Source: Clostridia bacterium
GTDB taxonomy: Bacteria > Bacillota > Clostridia > UMGS1810
Assembly: GCA_016293435.1 (NCBI GenBank)
Contig: JAEDEG010000119.1
Coordinates: 1-7,587 of the forward strand
Reading direction: 5' to 3'
DNA length: 7,587 nucleotides
Numbering within the stretch: position 1 is the first letter of the stretch; each line of letters begins with the position of its first letter. Below are positions 5,225 to 7,587 of this stretch, in pieces. The position numbers and the translations under genes were made by a program. The notes under the pieces are model-generated. The model searched no databases. It had not been told where the DNA came from and was given only the letters and a program-made list of their open reading frames with translations.

Positions 5225-7345
5225 TCATCTTAAAAATTCAAACATTTCACTCATTGCATAGGCCAAATCCATAACATCAAACTTTGGTTTTTTACCTATT
5301 TCAAGTGCTCTTTTAAAATATTCACAAAGGTCAAGCATATATTGACGAAATACCGACATATTTCTAAGATATGTGCTTCTGTTGGCGGGAATCCTTGTTT
5401 CCTCTGCCAAAAGCATAAGTTTTTCGCGTTGTGAAATGAGTCTTTCGAGTTCATTTATAACTTTTGTAGCATCGCACTTATCGCTGTTATAATCTTTATA
5501 AAGTGAATAAATGGTAAGGTATTCATCTGAAAGAACATAATAGTGCATAGATGTGAGAAGCCAGATATTATTTATAAGTGATACATTACCACTGTTTACA
5601 AAAAATTCTACTGCAGGAGCAGAGTTTTCCTTTAAAAAATTAAGGTAATGAATATATTCATTTTCATTATCTGCAATAAGCTTAAATACTCCACCCGGAA
5701 AATCTTTAGGAAGGCCTGTCTGTTTGTTTCTGTAGCCGTAGAAATAATATTCAAGCTTAAAGCAAGCACGGTTCATATACAATTCCCGTGTTTCATCCTT
5801 CATAATATTATGAAGTCTATTAAAAATTTCTGCTGCCTGCATCGCTTTTTGGGGATAATATTTGCAGGCGTATCTTTCGTTAAATTCATCTATCTTTTCT
5901 ATTTCGTTATCATTCCATGAAACATCTGCGAGTGTAAGATAGTTTTTGTCATAGCAGTATTCCATAGAACTATAGCTTTCTATTCCTTCAAAGGAAAGCT
6001 TTTTTGCAAGTAAGGCACATGCTCTTATATTTTCGTTATTTTCAGTTGGAATCGTCCAGTGATAATATCCGGTAAAAGGCTTTATTATACTGTGGAAGAT
6101 GTTATTTACACCATCTGCCTTATCATTAAAAAGATGCACAGGATCCTCATAGGACCACCAGTCTATAACAACCTCATCATATATTCCTTCACTTATAAAT
6201 CGTTCCTTAAGGCTTTCATTTACCATGTTAAATTTTTCATAAATCATATCATGATAAATATAAATATGCTTCATACCTTTTTCTTTTAGATGCTTACATA
6301 GCTTTATGATATGCTCTGTCATAAGATAGGAATGCTCTTTATCTCTGCATTTTTCACAGCGACAGATATAACTTTCCGCCACTTCATCAAGACCTATATG
6401 AAAATCATATATCCCATTTGGTTTAAGATAGCGTTCAATGATTTCATCGTAGATATTAAAAAGTACTTCGTAGGTTTTATCACTATTTGTGCAAAAACCC
6501 ACTTGCTTTGGTGTGCCATCCTCTTCTTTTGCTGATATTTCGGGAAATACACTTGGAAGAAGAGTGTTATGACCGAGACTGTTAACAAGAGGTTTTACAA
6601 GCACATTTTTCTTTTTTCCATAAGCTATTATTTTGCCTAAAAGATCTTCATTATAAATGGGCGGAATGATACCATCTTCATTAATCCATCTATTTTCTTT
6701 GACAGAATAATATTTTGAATTTTTTGGTGTTTTAAGTTCAGGATATTTCTTTATCGGAACATATATATATTCCATTTTCCTGTTATCATATTGACGACCC
6801 CAGCAACCATAAACACCTATTGTAAGGCAGTTGAGCTTCATTGAAGCCATATAGTCTACAAAATCATACCAATCAGAAAGTGTGAAAAATTCACTACCAT
6901 ATCTGCTTTCTACAAAGTGTCCTCTTTTTTCAAAGCTTGGATAATCAAGGATATAGCACTTTGGCAAAAATATATCATTACCTTTGCTACTTAACATCTG
7001 CACAAGAGTAGTGGCTGCATAAAACAGACCTGCTTCATCAATTCCGCAAAGAACAGCTTCGTTTTCATTTACATCTATAAAATATGCCTCATTTTTATTG
7101 ATATCTTTAAATATATGATTTTGGCTATCTAATTTGAGTATTATTTTATAGTTGCCCAAAACATCTGTAACACAAATGTCATAAATCTTTTTTTCAATAA
7201 GCTTTTTTGCTTCACATGATATATCCCCCTCTATTGATAAGGAAACATTACAAGAGAACTTATTAAACTCTGCAATTTTAACAAGTTCATTTCTGTCTTC
7301 AAGTTTTTGAGGTTTTGGTATAAGTTTTTTTATTATATCTGTCAT
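5225..7345 (-). CDS. GH20-type beta-N-acetylhexosaminidase, cytoplasmic
   Basis: A 706-residue protein with no signal peptide, so it probably works inside the cell on imported oligosaccharides, releasing terminal GlcNAc or GalNAc. Residues about 1-135 form the N-terminal alpha/beta domain common to the family (ending IDEAGLFYAATTLVQML). The barrel follows with RGHFVESR (141-148; the Arg that usually holds the sugar), NSLGH (255-259) and FHIGLDE with the Asp320-Glu321 pair. In GH20 these two assist the 2-acetamido group and act as general acid/base. Tryptophans 397-398 and 430 could line the pocket. About 230 C-terminal residues are helical and not assigned. Unusual is CxCxxC (328-333) right after the catalytic pair. 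The start is supported by AGGAAG (7354-7359) 8 bases before the ATG; no good promoter was found upstream. Transcription probably runs on into the decayed GH88 region. GH123 or another retaining hexosaminidase-like family is the main alternative. Confidence 0.88.
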   Translation of the reverse strand: MTDIIKKLIPKPQKLEDRNELVKIAEFNKFSCNVSLSIEGDISCEAKKLIEKKIYDICVTDVLGNYKIILKLDSQNHIFKDINKNEAYFIDVNENEAVLCGIDEAGLFYAATTLVQMLSSKGNDIFLPKCYILDYPSFEKRGHFVESRYGSEFFTLSDWYDFVDYMASMKLNCLTIGVYGCWGRQYDNRKMEYIYVPIKKYPELKTPKNSKYYSVKENRWINEDGIIPPIYNEDLLGKIIAYGKKKNVLVKPLVNSLGHNTLLPSVFPEISAKEEDGTPKQVGFCTNSDKTYEVLFNIYDEIIERYLKPNGIYDFHIGLDEVAESYICRCEKCRDKEHSYLMTEHIIKLCKHLKEKGMKHIYIYHDMIYEKFNMVNESLKERFISEGIYDEVVIDWWSYEDPVHLFNDKADGVNNIFHSIIKPFTGYYHWTIPTENNENIRACALLAKKLSFEGIESYSSMEYCYDKNYLTLADVSWNDNEIEKIDEFNERYACKYYPQKAMQAAEIFNRLHNIMKDETRELYMNRACFKLEYYFYGYRNKQTGLPKDFPGGVFKLIADNENEYIHYLNFLKENSAPAVEFFVNSGNVSLINNIWLLTSMHYYVLSDEYLTIYSLYKDYNSDKCDATKVINELERLISQREKLMLLAEETRIPANRSTYLRNMSVFRQYMLDLCEYFKRALEIGKKPKFDVMDLAYAMSEMFEFLR

Positions 7346-7421
7346 TTTTTAATCTTCCTATCGTTAATGGTGTAGTCAAAACAATACAGCGATGAAGTAC
7401 TATCGAAGAGTGAAAAAGGAA

Positions 7422-7441
7422 GGGACTGTAAAAAAAGTCCC
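7422..7441 (-). terminator. Possible terminator upstream of the GH20 gene
   Basis: GGGACT and AGTCCC form a 6-bp perfect stem with an 8-base loop. On the minus strand it is followed by TTCCTTTTT, an interrupted T-run, so it could end a transcript entering from beyond the window's right edge. On the plus strand no T-run follows. Confidence 0.5.
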
Positions 7442-7488
7442 AACCTAACTTATTCACTATTCGTTATTACCTTAGCATCGGATTACAT

Positions 7489-7532
7489 TATCAGGCTGCA
7501 TAAGAAAGATATCTTTCATATGCAGCATGATA
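7489..7532. repeat. 44-bp near-perfect palindrome
   Basis: The sequence is symmetric about 7510/7511: 20 of 22 base pairs match, the two exceptions being 7503/7518 and 7494/7527. The core GAAAGATATCTTTC is a perfect 14-bp palindrome, flanked by GCTGCATA and TATGCAGC and then TATCA and TGATA. No spacer separates the arms and no T-run follows, so it is not a usual terminator. A second hairpin, GCGGC-AAA-GCCGC, lies at 7546-7558. Possible roles are a dimer-binding operator, a recombination or transposon-end site, or a structured RNA; I cannot choose from sequence alone. Confidence 0.85.
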
Positions 7533-7587
7533 TATTTTTCAATAAGCGGCAAAGCCGCGTCATTCAACGTTTTCAGTGGGAGATTGA

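Noticed and set aside
7374..7379. TTGACT as -35 box for the GH20 gene
   Set aside because: At 16-18 bases spacing the -10 would overlap the ribosome site and leave no leader; no TATAAT-like sequence is there.
7546..7558. GCGGC-AAA-GCCGC hairpin considered as a terminator
   Set aside because: The 5-bp stem is stable, but neither strand has a T-run directly after it.
7472..7587. Minus-strand open frame entering from the right edge and ending at TAA 7472-7474 (37 codons visible)
   Set aside because: The 44-bp palindrome takes up much of it, the peptide resembles no family I know, and 37 codons can be open by chance. A partial gene end cannot be excluded.

Overview
The window reads as chromosomal DNA of a low-GC, spore-forming-lineage Bacillota, most likely a gut Clostridia member. 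The grounds are strong AGGAGG-type ribosome sites, zinc-ribbon membrane proteins, a large serine recombinase of the clostridial type, and a short fragment ending like a sporulation sigma factor. All supported genes lie on the minus strand, so transcription runs from high to low coordinates.

Left block (about 100-2310): a two-gene operon behind a very good sigma-A promoter (TTGACA, 17 bp, TAAAAT). The first gene (1106-2242) encodes a zinc ribbon, a membrane helix, a charged linker and an outside domain with the class A beta-lactamase/transpeptidase fold but none of its catalytic residues. The second (104-1099) encodes a membrane-anchored serine hydrolase of the same fold that keeps SxxK, SDN and KTG. 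They look like an inactive and an active-site-retaining paralogue made together, possibly acting on or sensing cell wall.

Middle block (about 2356-4260): an intact 526-residue large serine recombinase, preceded by and overlapping a 60-codon gene with a near-perfect ribosome site. About 65 bases past the recombinase stop, on the same strand, lie about 22 codons that read as the C-terminus of a SigK/SigE-type sigma factor (VSRIEKKAIGKL...). No sigma N-terminal part is present in the window. This is the arrangement expected at one end of a sigK-intervening ('skin'-like) element or of an element inserted in a sigma gene.

Right block (about 4560-7587): AT-rich carbohydrate-use DNA. An intact GH20-type beta-N-acetylhexosaminidase (5225-7345) is followed by a decayed stretch whose end is the C-terminus of a GH88 unsaturated glucuronyl hydrolase, closed by a strong minus-strand terminator. 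The pairing suggests a former glycosaminoglycan or mucin-glycan operon now partly lost. Upstream of the GH20 gene is a cluster of inverted repeats, including a 44-bp near-perfect palindrome.

Base composition appears to shift from moderate GC in the left block to clearly AT-rich near 2300-2450, close to the sigma fragment. This fits foreign DNA beginning there.
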